From the NCBI GenBank assembly GCA_964419605.1, contig CAYQQM010000038.1:1-38576 (forward strand): a stretch of 38,576 nucleotides of DNA, written 5' to 3'. The notes under the pieces were generated by a model, which searched no databases, was not told the DNA's origin, and was given only the letters and a program-made list of their open reading frames with translations. A program made the position numbers and the translations under genes. Positions 16,617 to 25,384 of the stretch are shown here, piece by piece; position 1 is the stretch's first letter, and each line of letters begins with the position of its first letter. The stretch is from JABFXX01 sp964419605. GTDB taxonomy: Bacteria; Myxococcota_A; Polyangia; Haliangiales; Haliangiaceae.

Positions 16617-17786
16617 ATGAAAGCTGTACTCACGCTGGCCTTTTGCATTGCGTACCTGGGTCTAGTTGGCCCAAACGCCTGGGCGAAAAAAGACGACGAT
16701 AGCGCGGAATCAGAGGAAGAAACCGATGAGGAAGGGGGAGGCACGGATGGTGGCGGCGACGAAGACGAGTACGATGAAAAAGATCAGCCACCCGTGACTT
16801 CCGGTGGGTTGTTCACGCTGAATAGCTATCCGATCCGCGAAACGTCGCGGCCCCTGAGCCTTACGCAAGGCGTGACCCAACTCCGCTTGGGGCTCGGTAC
16901 CGACCTCAGTGCTAAGGGTGCGTTTGAAACGTTTGGTTTGGGCCTCGAGGGCATCTACGGGTACACGGATAACTTTTCGCTCATCGGCGGTGTGACCAAC
17001 GCGTACAACTTCAAGCAGTTTAGTTTTTACTTTGGCTTCGAAGGTGCGCTGGTGTACGACCTGATCAACGTTCGCGTGGCGGCAAACGTTCATCGCACCG
17101 CCATCCCCGAGTACAAAAATTTCTGCACGCCTGCCGCCACCGGCGATCCGAGCGACGTGCTTCGCCCGTATATCGATCCGGAAACGAAGCAGCGCTACGA
17201 CAAGGTATCGACATTCAATAACCCCATGCGGTGCGCAGCCCCCGCGGCACAAATGGGCGAGCTCATCAATCTACCGGCTGGCAATCACACCGCAGGGGAC
17301 ACGCGATTCTCCATCGACATCGGCCTGCCGTTTCGCTACTCGATCCGGCCGGAAGTTGCGGTGGTCGCGCTGCAAACACTTATGTCGATCGACTTCAATA
17401 GTAGCGACAACGATCACGTGATTTCCACAAGGCTCACGCTGCCCGACTACCCCAATGGTCCCGACCGCCCACCCGTAGGAGAATTTCCAACCACGATCAA
17501 CACTCCGACCAGGAATACCGCCAAGCCGGATCTCAAGCCGTCGATCGGCATCACGACCAATCCCATTCCGCAACTCAACGTTCTGGTGTTCGCGCAGCTG
17601 AGGATTCCAGATTTCGACACTCAGGCCGGAGCATTTCAGGTGCCAGTCACTGGCCGTCTCGAAGCGTCGCCTAACCCCAAGTTTGATGTGGGGCTAGAGT
17701 TCACGTTGCTCAACGTCATTCCGCCGAGTGGTCAGAGCCCGATCGACAACCGATTTATGAGCCTGTTTATGCAGGCAAGGTACTGA
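16617..17786 (+). CDS. Outer-membrane beta-barrel protein with acidic N-terminal linker
   Basis: ATG 16617 opens a good signal peptide (MKAVLTLAFCIAYLGLVGPN, then AWA-K); a GTG at 16590 in frame is the alternative. The mature N-terminus is a ~40-residue Asp/Glu/Gly-rich stretch, followed by alternating strands such as GVTQLRLGLGTDLSAKGAFE, FGLGLEGIYGYTDNFSLIGG and FKQFSFYFGFEGALVYDLIN. The last residues MSLFMQARY end in an aromatic residue, as outer-membrane proteins do. It resembles uncharacterised channel or transporter barrels. It is separated from the downstream kinase by five bases, so the two are probably co-transcribed. Confidence 0.75.
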   Translation: MKAVLTLAFCIAYLGLVGPNAWAKKDDDSAESEEETDEEGGGTDGGGDEDEYDEKDQPPVTSGGLFTLNSYPIRETSRPLSLTQGVTQLRLGLGTDLSAKGAFETFGLGLEGIYGYTDNFSLIGGVTNAYNFKQFSFYFGFEGALVYDLINVRVAANVHRTAIPEYKNFCTPAATGDPSDVLRPYIDPETKQRYDKVSTFNNPMRCAAPAAQMGELINLPAGNHTAGDTRFSIDIGLPFRYSIRPEVAVVALQTLMSIDFNSSDNDHVISTRLTLPDYPNGPDRPPVGEFPTTINTPTRNTAKPDLKPSIGITTNPIPQLNVLVFAQLRIPDFDTQAGAFQVPVTGRLEASPNPKFDVGLEFTLLNVIPPSGQSPIDNRFMSLFMQARY

Positions 17787-17791
17787 CGCTC

Positions 17792-19054
17792 GTGAAGGTC
17801 TGCCCGCGCTGTTTCACACGATTTCCAGATAGCGAACGTTTTTGTTTACACGATTCGGCCATCCTCGTCGAGCAGGAGGACATTGCTCGCCTGGGTCATA
17901 ACGTCGGCAACTACCGCCTTGACAAGATTTTGGGTCGCGGCGGGATGGGCACGGTCTATCGCGGCGAACACATCTACATCAAAAAGCCGGTGGCGGTGAA
18001 GGTGCTGCACCCCCAGTTCGCGCGCTACCAGGAAGCGATTCATCGGTTCTTGCGCGAGGCCCGAGCCGCCACAGCAATCAACCACGCCAACATCGTCGAC
18101 GTTACCGATTTTGGCATTTTGCCCGACGGTCCAGTGTACTTCGTGATGGAGTATCTCGAGGGGAAATCTCTTGAGGAGCTGATCGAAAAGGAGGGTGCAG
18201 TTGAATTGCATCGCGCCCTCAACATCGCTAACCAGATCGCGCTCGCTCTGGAAGCGGCGCACGCCGTTGGCGTGATTCACCGCGACCTCAAGCCCGACAA
18301 CATCATGTTGATCAAGCGGCCGGGGCGTCGCGATCTGGTCCGCATGACCTCCGACAACACGTGGATCACCGAGCGCGAGGAGTCGTACGACTTCGTGAAG
18401 GTGCTCGATTTTGGCATCGCCAAAGTGCTTGTTCCCGACGAACTCGTGGCCGAGACCGTTCAAGGCGCGGTGTTCGGCACGCCCGAATACATGTCGCCGG
18501 AAGCTGCGCGGGGCGAAGACGTGGATCACCGCGCGGATGTTTACGCGCTCGGAGTGATCATGTTCGACATGTTGTGCGGGCGTCCTCCGTTCGAAGCAGG
18601 ACAATCGAGCGAAGTCCTCGCCATGCACATTCACCGCCTCCCGCCGTCGCCGCGCGAGTTTGCGCCGCATCGCGAGATCACTGAGCAGGCGGAACAGGTG
18701 ATCGTCAAAGCGATGCAAAAAGACGCCAACAAGCGTTACCAGGATATGGTCGCGTTTCGCCGCGACCTGGAGCTGAGCTACGGATCGATCTCATACCGTC
18801 GTCACGGCAGTAAACCGCGTGGAGTGGAGCCCCGCGGGCAAGAAAATCGAGCGCCAGCGCCGCGCCTCACCGAAGATCTGGACGAATGGATCGCAAACGA
18901 TCCAACGGCGATCACCGTCGACCAGGCCAGAATGGTCGCGCTAGCCGACAGCGTGGAACGGCAAGCAAAGCCCGCCTCTCCCTCGAGGTCGCCAGCCGAA
19001 GCGGAGCGGCTGGCAAACGATCTCGATCACGTGCTCAAAGACGAAGAATCGTAA
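17792..19054 (+). CDS. Cytosolic Ser/Thr protein kinase with N-terminal zinc-ribbon motif
   Basis: GTG start. An N-terminal Cys4-x2-Cys7 and Cys18-x-His20 arrangement (CPRCFTRF, ERFCLHD) could bind zinc. The Hanks-type kinase domain spans ~38-320: GRGGMGTVY (48-56), AVK with Lys70, Glu89 in FLREARA, HRDLKPDN (163-170), DFG (206-208), and the PEYMSPEA activation-segment end. All catalytic residues are present, so it should be active. A ~30-residue insertion between the catalytic loop and DFG (about 174-201) is unusual. The C-terminal ~100 residues are low-complexity and no membrane helix is seen. The ligand or targets are unknown. Confidence 0.9.
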   Translation: MKVCPRCFTRFPDSERFCLHDSAILVEQEDIARLGHNVGNYRLDKILGRGGMGTVYRGEHIYIKKPVAVKVLHPQFARYQEAIHRFLREARAATAINHANIVDVTDFGILPDGPVYFVMEYLEGKSLEELIEKEGAVELHRALNIANQIALALEAAHAVGVIHRDLKPDNIMLIKRPGRRDLVRMTSDNTWITEREESYDFVKVLDFGIAKVLVPDELVAETVQGAVFGTPEYMSPEAARGEDVDHRADVYALGVIMFDMLCGRPPFEAGQSSEVLAMHIHRLPPSPREFAPHREITEQAEQVIVKAMQKDANKRYQDMVAFRRDLELSYGSISYRRHGSKPRGVEPRGQENRAPAPRLTEDLDEWIANDPTAITVDQARMVALADSVERQAKPASPSRSPAEAERLANDLDHVLKDEES

Positions 19055-19236
19055 CCTTTTGGAAAGACAGCCGTGCGAGTCCAGCTTTGGGGGACCGTTC
19101 CGCAGTACGTTGAGTATCTAACCCACTGATCTTACTGCTCTCGGCGTGTCCGCAGCGCATGAGCTATCGCGGTCGGCGATCTGGAACCGGCGGGAGCGAT
19201 ATGGAACCGGCTCCAGCCATGGTAGGTTGCGCGCCG

Positions 19237-19485
19237 ATGTCCGCGAATCAGGCGAACCAATCAGGGCAGCTCATTGTCCGCAAGAACGTCCCGTTCAATG
19301 GGGTGAAAGTCTTTTCAGCGACGATGGTCGCTGATCGCGATCAGCTGGGAGAGAAGGTCACGGCGTGGATGACCTCGAATCCAGAGAAAAAGGTGACGAA
19401 CGTGGTGGTAACGCAGTCCTCAGACGAAGCGTTTCACTGCATTACCATCACGGTGTTTTACTTCGAGGAACTTGCTCGACGCTGA
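19237..19485 (+). CDS. Small conserved hypothetical protein
   Basis: 82 residues from ATG 19237; the frame opens earlier, but the upstream part is low-complexity and includes an ill-fitting repeat (GGAACCGG twice). The product is an alpha/beta-looking protein: IVRKNVPFNGVKVFSATMVA, then a helix (DQLGEKVTAWMTSN), then VTNVVVTQSSDEAFHCITIT and VFYFEE. No family function is known to me. It stops seven bases before serC, which suggests co-translation. The last strand with Cys and His is the best candidate for any functional residues. Confidence 0.6.
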   Translation: MSANQANQSGQLIVRKNVPFNGVKVFSATMVADRDQLGEKVTAWMTSNPEKKVTNVVVTQSSDEAFHCITITVFYFEELARR

Positions 19486-19492
19486 GTTGCTG

Positions 19493-20557
19493 ATGACTCG
19501 GAAGCTGAATTTCTCCTCGGGTCCGGCGGTGCTTCCGGAGGGTGTGCTGCGGCGAGCGCAAGATGCGCTGTGGGATCTGGATGGATCAGGCATCGGCATC
19601 CTCGAGCATAGCCACCGCGGCAAAGCCTTTGGCCGGGTGTTAGAGCGCGCCGAGGCGTCCGTGCGGCAGCTGGCTCATCTTGGCGATGAATTTGCCGTGC
19701 TGTTTGTATCCGGTGGCGCAACGCCCCACTTCACAATGGTGCCCGAGAACTTTCTCGGTCGCGGCGCTACCGCCGACTACTGCCATACGGGAATTTGGTC
19801 GGGAAAGGCGATTCAGGAAGCGCGCCGGGTTGGAAACGTTCACGTCGCGTGCTCGGCTGAGGCCGATCGCTTTGCGTCGGTCCCTACGCAGTTCGCATGG
19901 TCCACCACACCACGGTATGCGCACTACACGAGCAATGAAACGATCTACGGTACGCAATGGTCGACGCCGCCGGTGGCCCCGGCGCCGCTGGTGTGCGACG
20001 CTTCCAGCGATATCTTTTCGCGGCCACTCGTGACCGAAGGGCATGGCCTGATTTACGCCGGTGCCCAAAAAAATCTCGGTCCCTCGGGGATTTCGCTCGT
20101 GATCGCCCGACGATCGTTCCTCGACACCGCCCGCGAAGACCTGCCGCCGCTGTCGCACTATCCAACGTATGCGCGCGAACGCTCACTGTACAACACCCCG
20201 AATACGTTCGGCATTTATCTCATTGCCGAAGTATGCCGATGGATCGCTGACGAGGGCGGGCTGGAAGCGATGGCGGAGCGCAATCAGCGCAAGGCGAAGC
20301 TGTTGTACGACTTTCTCGATCACAGCAACACCTGGAAGGCGGTTGCTGCGCCCGGAAGTCGCTCCACCATGAACGTCACGTTTCGCGGCGCTTCCGCTGC
20401 TGCCGAAGCTGCATTGGTTGCAGCCGCCGAGCAGCGCGGAATGAGTGGATTGGCAGGCCACCGGTCGGTCGGTGGGCTGCGCGCGTCGATCTACAATGCC
20501 TTTCCTGAGGCAGGCGTGTGTCAGCTCGTCGACCTTTTGCACGAGATCGACGCATGA
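19493..20557 (+). CDS. serC: Phosphoserine aminotransferase
   Basis: 354 residues from ATG 19493. It begins LNFSSGPAVLPEGVLRRAQD and contains the PLP lysine in GAQKNLGPSG (Lys193), with the GILEHSHRGKAF and FVSGGATPHF segments that bind phosphate and cofactor. It converts 3-phosphohydroxypyruvate plus glutamate to phosphoserine plus 2-oxoglutarate, the second step of serine synthesis, and can also act in pyridoxine synthesis. It ends with GLRASIYNAFPEAGVCQLVD, as in the family. The length is normal. Its stop overlaps the ATG of the next gene (ATGA). Confidence 0.95.
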   Translation: MTRKLNFSSGPAVLPEGVLRRAQDALWDLDGSGIGILEHSHRGKAFGRVLERAEASVRQLAHLGDEFAVLFVSGGATPHFTMVPENFLGRGATADYCHTGIWSGKAIQEARRVGNVHVACSAEADRFASVPTQFAWSTTPRYAHYTSNETIYGTQWSTPPVAPAPLVCDASSDIFSRPLVTEGHGLIYAGAQKNLGPSGISLVIARRSFLDTAREDLPPLSHYPTYARERSLYNTPNTFGIYLIAEVCRWIADEGGLEAMAERNQRKAKLLYDFLDHSNTWKAVAAPGSRSTMNVTFRGASAAAEAALVAAAEQRGMSGLAGHRSVGGLRASIYNAFPEAGVCQLVDLLHEIDA

Positions 20558-21177
20558 GGTTTACCAGCGACGCCGGAGATCAGGCATTCAAGGCAGCTGT
20601 TGCTGCAATCGAAAGCGCTTCCGCAGTCGAAGTCGTGGTTGCGGTGCGAGAGCACGCGAGGCGTTGGATGGTGCAGCACGTTGTGGTGGGATTGATAGCG
20701 GGCATGGCGGTGCTCGTTTATGCAGTGCTGTTTCAACTGGCGCCATGGGCCGTGCTCGCCCTGCCGCCGGCAACTGGCATCGCGTCGGCGCTGATCGTCG
20801 AATGGATTCCCTCGCTGTATCGCTTCCTGGTTCCCGAGCAACTGCGAAAACAGCAGGTGCGGGACGTCGCCCGAGCATTGTTTGTGGATCGGACGGTGCA
20901 CGCGACGCGCGATCGAACCGGCATTCTGGTGTTCATTGCCGTGCGTGCGCGCGTGTGTGAAATTGTGGGTGACGTGGGAGTTCTAGACAAACTGGGTCAA
21001 GCCACACTGAACGACTACGCGGCAAAGCTTGGGAAGGCGATCGTGCGCGGTGCCGAGGCGACGGCGAACGTCCTGACGTCTTTTGTTCCCGAGCTGGCCG
21101 ATCGGCTGCCGCGCCGCTTGGACGATCGCAACGAACTGCCAGACAGTCCGGTTGCAGTTCCGCCTTCGGAAAAGTAA
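20554..21177 (+). CDS. TPM-domain-like membrane protein
   Basis: 207 residues, starting at ATG in the ATGA overlap with serC. A short N-terminal part (AFKAAVAAIESASAVEVVVA) is followed by two hydrophobic helices (~40-80), then a soluble part with DVARALFVDRTVHATRDRTG-ILVFIA, which resembles the TPM (TLP18.3/Psb32/MOLO-1) fold seen in bacterial membrane proteins of unknown role. The C-terminal tail is Pro- and charge-rich. The link to serC is positional only. Confidence 0.6.
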   Translation: MRFTSDAGDQAFKAAVAAIESASAVEVVVAVREHARRWMVQHVVVGLIAGMAVLVYAVLFQLAPWAVLALPPATGIASALIVEWIPSLYRFLVPEQLRKQQVRDVARALFVDRTVHATRDRTGILVFIAVRARVCEIVGDVGVLDKLGQATLNDYAAKLGKAIVRGAEATANVLTSFVPELADRLPRRLDDRNELPDSPVAVPPSEK

Positions 21178-21208
21178 CCGCGCGAATTTCATATGATAGT
21201 CTGGCGCC

Positions 21209-21817
21209 ATGCTGAAACTCTTTGGAAATCCGGCGAGCACATGCACCCGCAAGGTACTTTTCACCCTGAACGAGACCAACACTCCCTACGAGTTTACGGT
21301 CGTTGACTTCGCTAAGGGCGAGCACAAAGCCCAGCCGCACCTTTCACGTCAACCATTTGGCCAGGTGCCGGCGTTAGACGACGACGGCTTTGCGCTTTAC
21401 GAGTCCCGCGCGATGGCGCGTTATATCGACGAAAAGGCGGGCTTTAAGCTCACGCCCAAGGACATCAAACAGCGCGCGGTAATGGAGCAGTGGATCAGCG
21501 TCGAGACCTCGAACTTCACTGCGCCCGCGATGACATTCATCTATCACGTGGTGTTCCAGCGTCCGCAGAAAGCGGAGGATCTGGAAAAAGCCGGCGAGCG
21601 GCTAGATCTGTGCTGCGGCGTTGTCGACAAAGCGCTAGCAAACAAGAACTGGCTGGCTGGCGATCAGATTTCGCTCGCGGAGGTCACCTATGCGCCCTAC
21701 ATCGAATACGGCATGCTGACCGACGCCAAAACCATCTTTAGTAAGCATTCGAACTTGATGTCGTGGTGGAACCGGATCAGCGAGCGTCCCGCCTGGCGCA
21801 AGGCAGTCGGTCGCTAG
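21209..21817 (+). CDS. Glutathione S-transferase
   Basis: 202 residues. A thioredoxin-like N-terminal domain (MLKLFGNPASTCTRKVLFTL, PFGQVPALDDDGFALYESRA) carries the VPAL cis-Pro and the ESRA glutathione-binding motif. An all-helical C-terminal domain follows, with LAGDQISLAEVTYAPY. The pattern fits the phi/theta-like bacterial GST group, which conjugates or reduces electrophiles with glutathione in the cytosol. The Ser/Cys near residues 10-12 is a candidate catalytic residue. Its stop overlaps the stop of the convergent recD2-like gene (CTAG, 21814-21817). Confidence 0.9.
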   Translation: MLKLFGNPASTCTRKVLFTLNETNTPYEFTVVDFAKGEHKAQPHLSRQPFGQVPALDDDGFALYESRAMARYIDEKAGFKLTPKDIKQRAVMEQWISVETSNFTAPAMTFIYHVVFQRPQKAEDLEKAGERLDLCCGVVDKALANKNWLAGDQISLAEVTYAPYIEYGMLTDAKTIFSKHSNLMSWWNRISERPAWRKAVGR

Positions 21818-24012
21818 AACGAGTTGTCCACTGCGGCGAGAGCGCGGATTCGCTCCGCGAGCCACGTATAGCGGCGGCGCGCTTCGGTGTTGCCGACCGC
21901 AAGTTCGATCGCTCGCTTCGTTCCGACGATTACAACGAGTTTCTTGCCCCGGGTTACTGCTGTGTACAGCAGGCTGCGCTGCAACATCATGTAGTGCTGC
22001 GTGACGAGCGAGATCACGACCGCGGGGTACTCCGATCCCTGGCTCTTGTGAACGCTCACCGCATAGGCGTGAACGAGCTGGTCCAATTCATTGCGCTCGT
22101 AGGTTGTGAGCCGACCATCGAAGTCCACTCGCAGCGCGGCGGCGTTCGCATCTAGCCAGTCGATAACGCCGATGTCGCCGTTAAATACATTGCGCTCGTA
22201 GTCATTGCGCAGTTGCATCACTTTGTCGCCGCGGCGGAACGTGCGATCGCCGCGCACGAGGTCGGTGCTGGTAGCCGCGTCGGGCCCCGAATTGAGGCGC
22301 TGCTGGAGCGCCCGGTTGAGCGCTGTGGTGCCGAGCTCGCCGCGATGCATGGGGGTCAGCACTTGCACCTCTGAAATGGGATCGAGTGCAAATCGCGATG
22401 GAATCCGGTCGCAGACCAAGTCGACAATCGCTGCGCGAGCCGCCTCAGGATCGTCGCGATGAACGAAATAAAAGTCGCTCGTGGCGTCCGACGCTTCGAG
22501 GTTAGGCATTTCGCCGCGGTTGATCTGGTGGGCGTTGGTTACGATCTTCGATGAGGCGGCTTGACGGAAGATCTCGGTCAGCCGAATTACGGTTGCGGAT
22601 TCGGATGCGATGACGTCGCTAAGCACGGCGCCCGCTCCGACAGAAGGCAACTGATCGACATCGCCGACCAGAACCAGTTGTGAGCCCACGCGCAGCGCGT
22701 GCACTAGCGCGCGAAACAGCATGGCGTCGACCATCGATGCTTCATCAACAACGACGATATCTGCGTCGAGCGGATGCTGGTTGTCGCGCTGAAACCCGCC
22801 GCTTTGGGGATTGAACTCTAGCAGGCGATGGATGGTCATCGCTTCCGCCCCGGTGGCTTCACTGAGCCGCTTCGCGGCTCGTCCCGTAGGCGCGGCGAGG
22901 GCAACCTTGCGGTGCGCCGTTCGAGCGAGATGGAAGATCGCTCGCACGATAGTGGTCTTGCCCACTCCCGGGCCTCCCGTGATTACGGTGCAGCTATCTG
23001 ACAGTGCTGCGCGCACGGCTCGTCGCTGTTCGTCTGCAAGCTCAATCGAGGTTTGATGCTCAAATGCGTCGATCGCTGCACCTATGTCGAGCGTAAGTCG
23101 CCGCGGCGGGCTGCGAATCAGCTCTGCTAAACGCTGTGCCGAGGCCACCTCGGCCTCGTGGTACTCCGGCAAAGCGGTGCACGGTCCGCGGTCGCCGAGC
23201 AGTTCGCGGATGACCAGTCCTGATGCTTCGAGCGCGCCTAACCGAGCGGGCAGCAATGCTGCGTCGATCTCGAGAAGTTCAGCCGTTCGCTCGATCAGTT
23301 GGTGATCGGGTAGGTGGAGGTTTCCGTCTTCGAGACTGGTTTCGAGTGCATGCAAGAGCCCTGCTTCGAGCCGCTCTGGCGCGTCGCGCATCATCCCAAG
23401 CCGACCCGCAATCGCATCGGCGGTGCGAAACCCAATTCCCCAAACTTCGTGCGCAAGGCGATACGGGTTCGCTTTGACGATGCGAATCGAATCCTTGCCG
23501 TAGCGCTTTACGATCCGAGCTGCAAACGCGCCCGATACGCCGACACCATATAAGAACACCATCACATCCTGGACGTGGCGTTGCTCCGAGATCACTTTGG
23601 CGATGGTCTTCGCTCGTGCAGCGCCCACGCCGATGACTTCGGTGAGTCGGTGTGGAGCCTTATCGATGACCTCGAGCGTTTCGGTGCCAAATTTCTCGAC
23701 GATTCGCTTTGCCAGCGACGGTCCAATGCCCGCAAACGACTTGGACCCCAAGAACCGCTCAATGCCGCGAGTCGTTTTCGGCACCACGAGCTCGTAGTCA
23801 TCAACGCGAAACTGCGGACCCCATTTGCGGTCGGTTTCCCAGTGTCCTCGCAGCCGTAACGGCATCCCTTCATCGACGCCCACCAGCTTGCCGACGACCG
23901 TGATCTCGCCGTTGGGGCTCGCCAGCTTTGCGACCGTGAACGCCGATTCCTCGTCGCGATAGGAAATCCGGTCTACCGTGCCCTCGAGCGTGGTGTCGGC
24001 TGTGCTCGCCAC
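21814..24012 (-). CDS. recD2: RecD2-type ATP-dependent DNA helicase
   Basis: The start is placed at GTG 24012, giving 732 residues and beginning just before LEGTVDRISYRDEESAFTVA, the usual RecD2 N-terminus. The frame stays open to 24111, but that part lies in an inverted repeat and is unlike the family. An N-terminal OB-like part and helix-hairpin-helix repeats (GIGPSLAKRI, IGVGAARAKTI, GIGFRTADAI) precede the superfamily 1B motor: GGPGVGKTT (~347-355), APTGRAAKRL, VVVDEASMVD (~421-430), GDVDQLPSVGAG and, near the end, HAYAVSVHKSQGSEYPAVV and YTAVTRGKKLVVIVG. It is a 5'-3' helicase acting in repair. It stands alone, without RecB or RecC nearby, as is normal for RecD2. Confidence 0.95.
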   Translation of the reverse strand: MASTADTTLEGTVDRISYRDEESAFTVAKLASPNGEITVVGKLVGVDEGMPLRLRGHWETDRKWGPQFRVDDYELVVPKTTRGIERFLGSKSFAGIGPSLAKRIVEKFGTETLEVIDKAPHRLTEVIGVGAARAKTIAKVISEQRHVQDVMVFLYGVGVSGAFAARIVKRYGKDSIRIVKANPYRLAHEVWGIGFRTADAIAGRLGMMRDAPERLEAGLLHALETSLEDGNLHLPDHQLIERTAELLEIDAALLPARLGALEASGLVIRELLGDRGPCTALPEYHEAEVASAQRLAELIRSPPRRLTLDIGAAIDAFEHQTSIELADEQRRAVRAALSDSCTVITGGPGVGKTTIVRAIFHLARTAHRKVALAAPTGRAAKRLSEATGAEAMTIHRLLEFNPQSGGFQRDNQHPLDADIVVVDEASMVDAMLFRALVHALRVGSQLVLVGDVDQLPSVGAGAVLSDVIASESATVIRLTEIFRQAASSKIVTNAHQINRGEMPNLEASDATSDFYFVHRDDPEAARAAIVDLVCDRIPSRFALDPISEVQVLTPMHRGELGTTALNRALQQRLNSGPDAATSTDLVRGDRTFRRGDKVMQLRNDYERNVFNGDIGVIDWLDANAAALRVDFDGRLTTYERNELDQLVHAYAVSVHKSQGSEYPAVVISLVTQHYMMLQRSLLYTAVTRGKKLVVIVGTKRAIELAVGNTEARRRYTWLAERIRALAAVDNSF

Positions 24013-24061
24013 GTTGCCAGCATACAGCGCTTTGGCCGCGCGGTTCCTCGAAACGATGGTA

Positions 24062-24222
24062 AGGGCCCGCGAATGGGCAAATCGATCGATGATCGCGACC
24101 CAGGCGCCCACCGGGCGAGGCGCGACGAGCGAGCATACCCTTCGGTATGTGACCGAGGAGCAACGGTGCCAGGCGGGATGAATCGGTCGCGAGAACGATT
24201 GATTTGCCCATTCGCGGGCCCT
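24062..24222. repeat. 161-bp unit bounded by a perfect 22-bp inverted repeat
   Basis: Bases 24062-24083 (AGGGCCCGCGAATGGGCAAA plus TC) are the exact reverse complement of 24201-24222. A smaller hairpin CATACC-CTTC-GGTATG lies at 24133-24148. It sits between the divergent recD2-like gene and the TPR gene. It could be a miniature element or a double-sided regulatory structure. GGGCAAAT recalls the CAAATGA repeat family, but the resemblance is short. Confidence 0.8.
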
Positions 24223-24244
24223 AAGGTCGGCACAACGAAGCGTC

Positions 24245-25378
24245 TTGAGACTGTCGCGTCTACTTATTACGATGTGCGTTGTTTGGGCGTTCGCCGTTTG
24301 GTGTTCAACAGCGAACGGCTTTGCAGCCTCGCTGGTCGACGGGCTGGCGACTCAGGATCGGCGCGGTTTGGAATTGGCGGTCGAAGCCATTGAGCGCGCG
24401 CCGGCGACGACCGCAGATCTTGCGAGCACACTATTGGTCGCTGCACGTGCTTGCGAGACCCGACTCGCCGACCCGGTGCGGGCGCTTGCTCTCTACGCCC
24501 GGATCGGACAGGACTTTCCAAACGACAGTAGCGCATGGGTAGCTGCCAGGCGTGCTGAGCAGTTGCGAAGTCAAGTCGGCGCCGGTGGGGAGCAGGCGAA
24601 ACAGTTCTCCGAGCTTGTTGCGCAAGCCGATCGGGTTTCGGCGGATGAAGTGAGTCGGCGCGCAACAGCGCTTGCGGAGGCTGCGTGGCCCGGTGCGCCC
24701 GAGGTTGCACTGTGGGTTGCGGGATACTTTCAACGCCTTCGCAGGTTTCGTGAAGCCGACCAAAGATACGCCGATGTTATCGCTCGATGGCCGAGCTCCA
24801 GGTTCGCAATTCGTGCAGCCCGGGCTCGCGCTGGTGCTGCCCTCGAATCGCGCGCATGGGATCGCGCCGCGGCCCTCGCAGAAGCTCTGCCCAACGACGA
24901 TCCTTCCGACGTTGCGATTCGGGCAGAAGTGCTGCACGCCGCGGGGCTGGGGGCCGCACGAGCAACGCGATACGTCGGAGCTTGGATTGCTGTAGGCATT
25001 GCGGTGCTTACCCTGATGGTCTCGCTGGCTCAGGTGCTTCGGCGCAGCATGGTGCGGCCTGGTGCGCTCTGGTTGCCGTTCGAGGTGCTGTTTCTGGCCC
25101 CGATTGGCATTGTGCTGGTTGGGGCGTCGTTCACCGCGCACAACGCGATCGGCCCGGCGGTTCTCAGGATCGTGGCGACGGGCATCGTTCTGGCCTGGAT
25201 TTCTGGCACTGGCCTCGATCTCGCGCGGGCCAACGGTCATTCAACGCGCATGCGTTCCATCGTTCATGCGGCCACTTGTGCTCTCGGTGCGATTGCGATC
25301 GGCTATATCGCGGTGGTTCACGATGGCTTACTCGACATGCTACTGGAAACGGTGCGATTCGGCCCTGAAAACCGTTAG
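24245..25378 (+). CDS. Exported TPR-like protein with C-terminal membrane helices
   Basis: 377 residues from TTG 24245 (MRLSRLLITMCVVWAFAVWC); ATG 24272 is an alternative start that still leaves a signal-like segment. Residues ~25-235 are helical repeats resembling TPR units (RALALYARIGQDFP, READQRYADVIARWPSSRFA). Four hydrophobic helices follow (about 240-262, 275-297, 302-322 and 340-362). A scaffold at the inner membrane is inferred. It is convergent with the coiled-coil gene at 25385, six bases away, and its start region lies just beyond the 22-bp inverted repeat. No specific family recognised. Confidence 0.7.
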   Translation: MRLSRLLITMCVVWAFAVWCSTANGFAASLVDGLATQDRRGLELAVEAIERAPATTADLASTLLVAARACETRLADPVRALALYARIGQDFPNDSSAWVAARRAEQLRSQVGAGGEQAKQFSELVAQADRVSADEVSRRATALAEAAWPGAPEVALWVAGYFQRLRRFREADQRYADVIARWPSSRFAIRAARARAGAALESRAWDRAAALAEALPNDDPSDVAIRAEVLHAAGLGAARATRYVGAWIAVGIAVLTLMVSLAQVLRRSMVRPGALWLPFEVLFLAPIGIVLVGASFTAHNAIGPAVLRIVATGIVLAWISGTGLDLARANGHSTRMRSIVHAATCALGAIAIGYIAVVHDGLLDMLLETVRFGPENR

Positions 25379-25384
25379 TCCTAA

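Noticed and set aside
17846..18718. 290-codon antisense frame inside the kinase gene
   Set aside because: The plus-strand kinase motifs are unmistakable, and the antisense peptide is His/Arg-rich and unlike any family.
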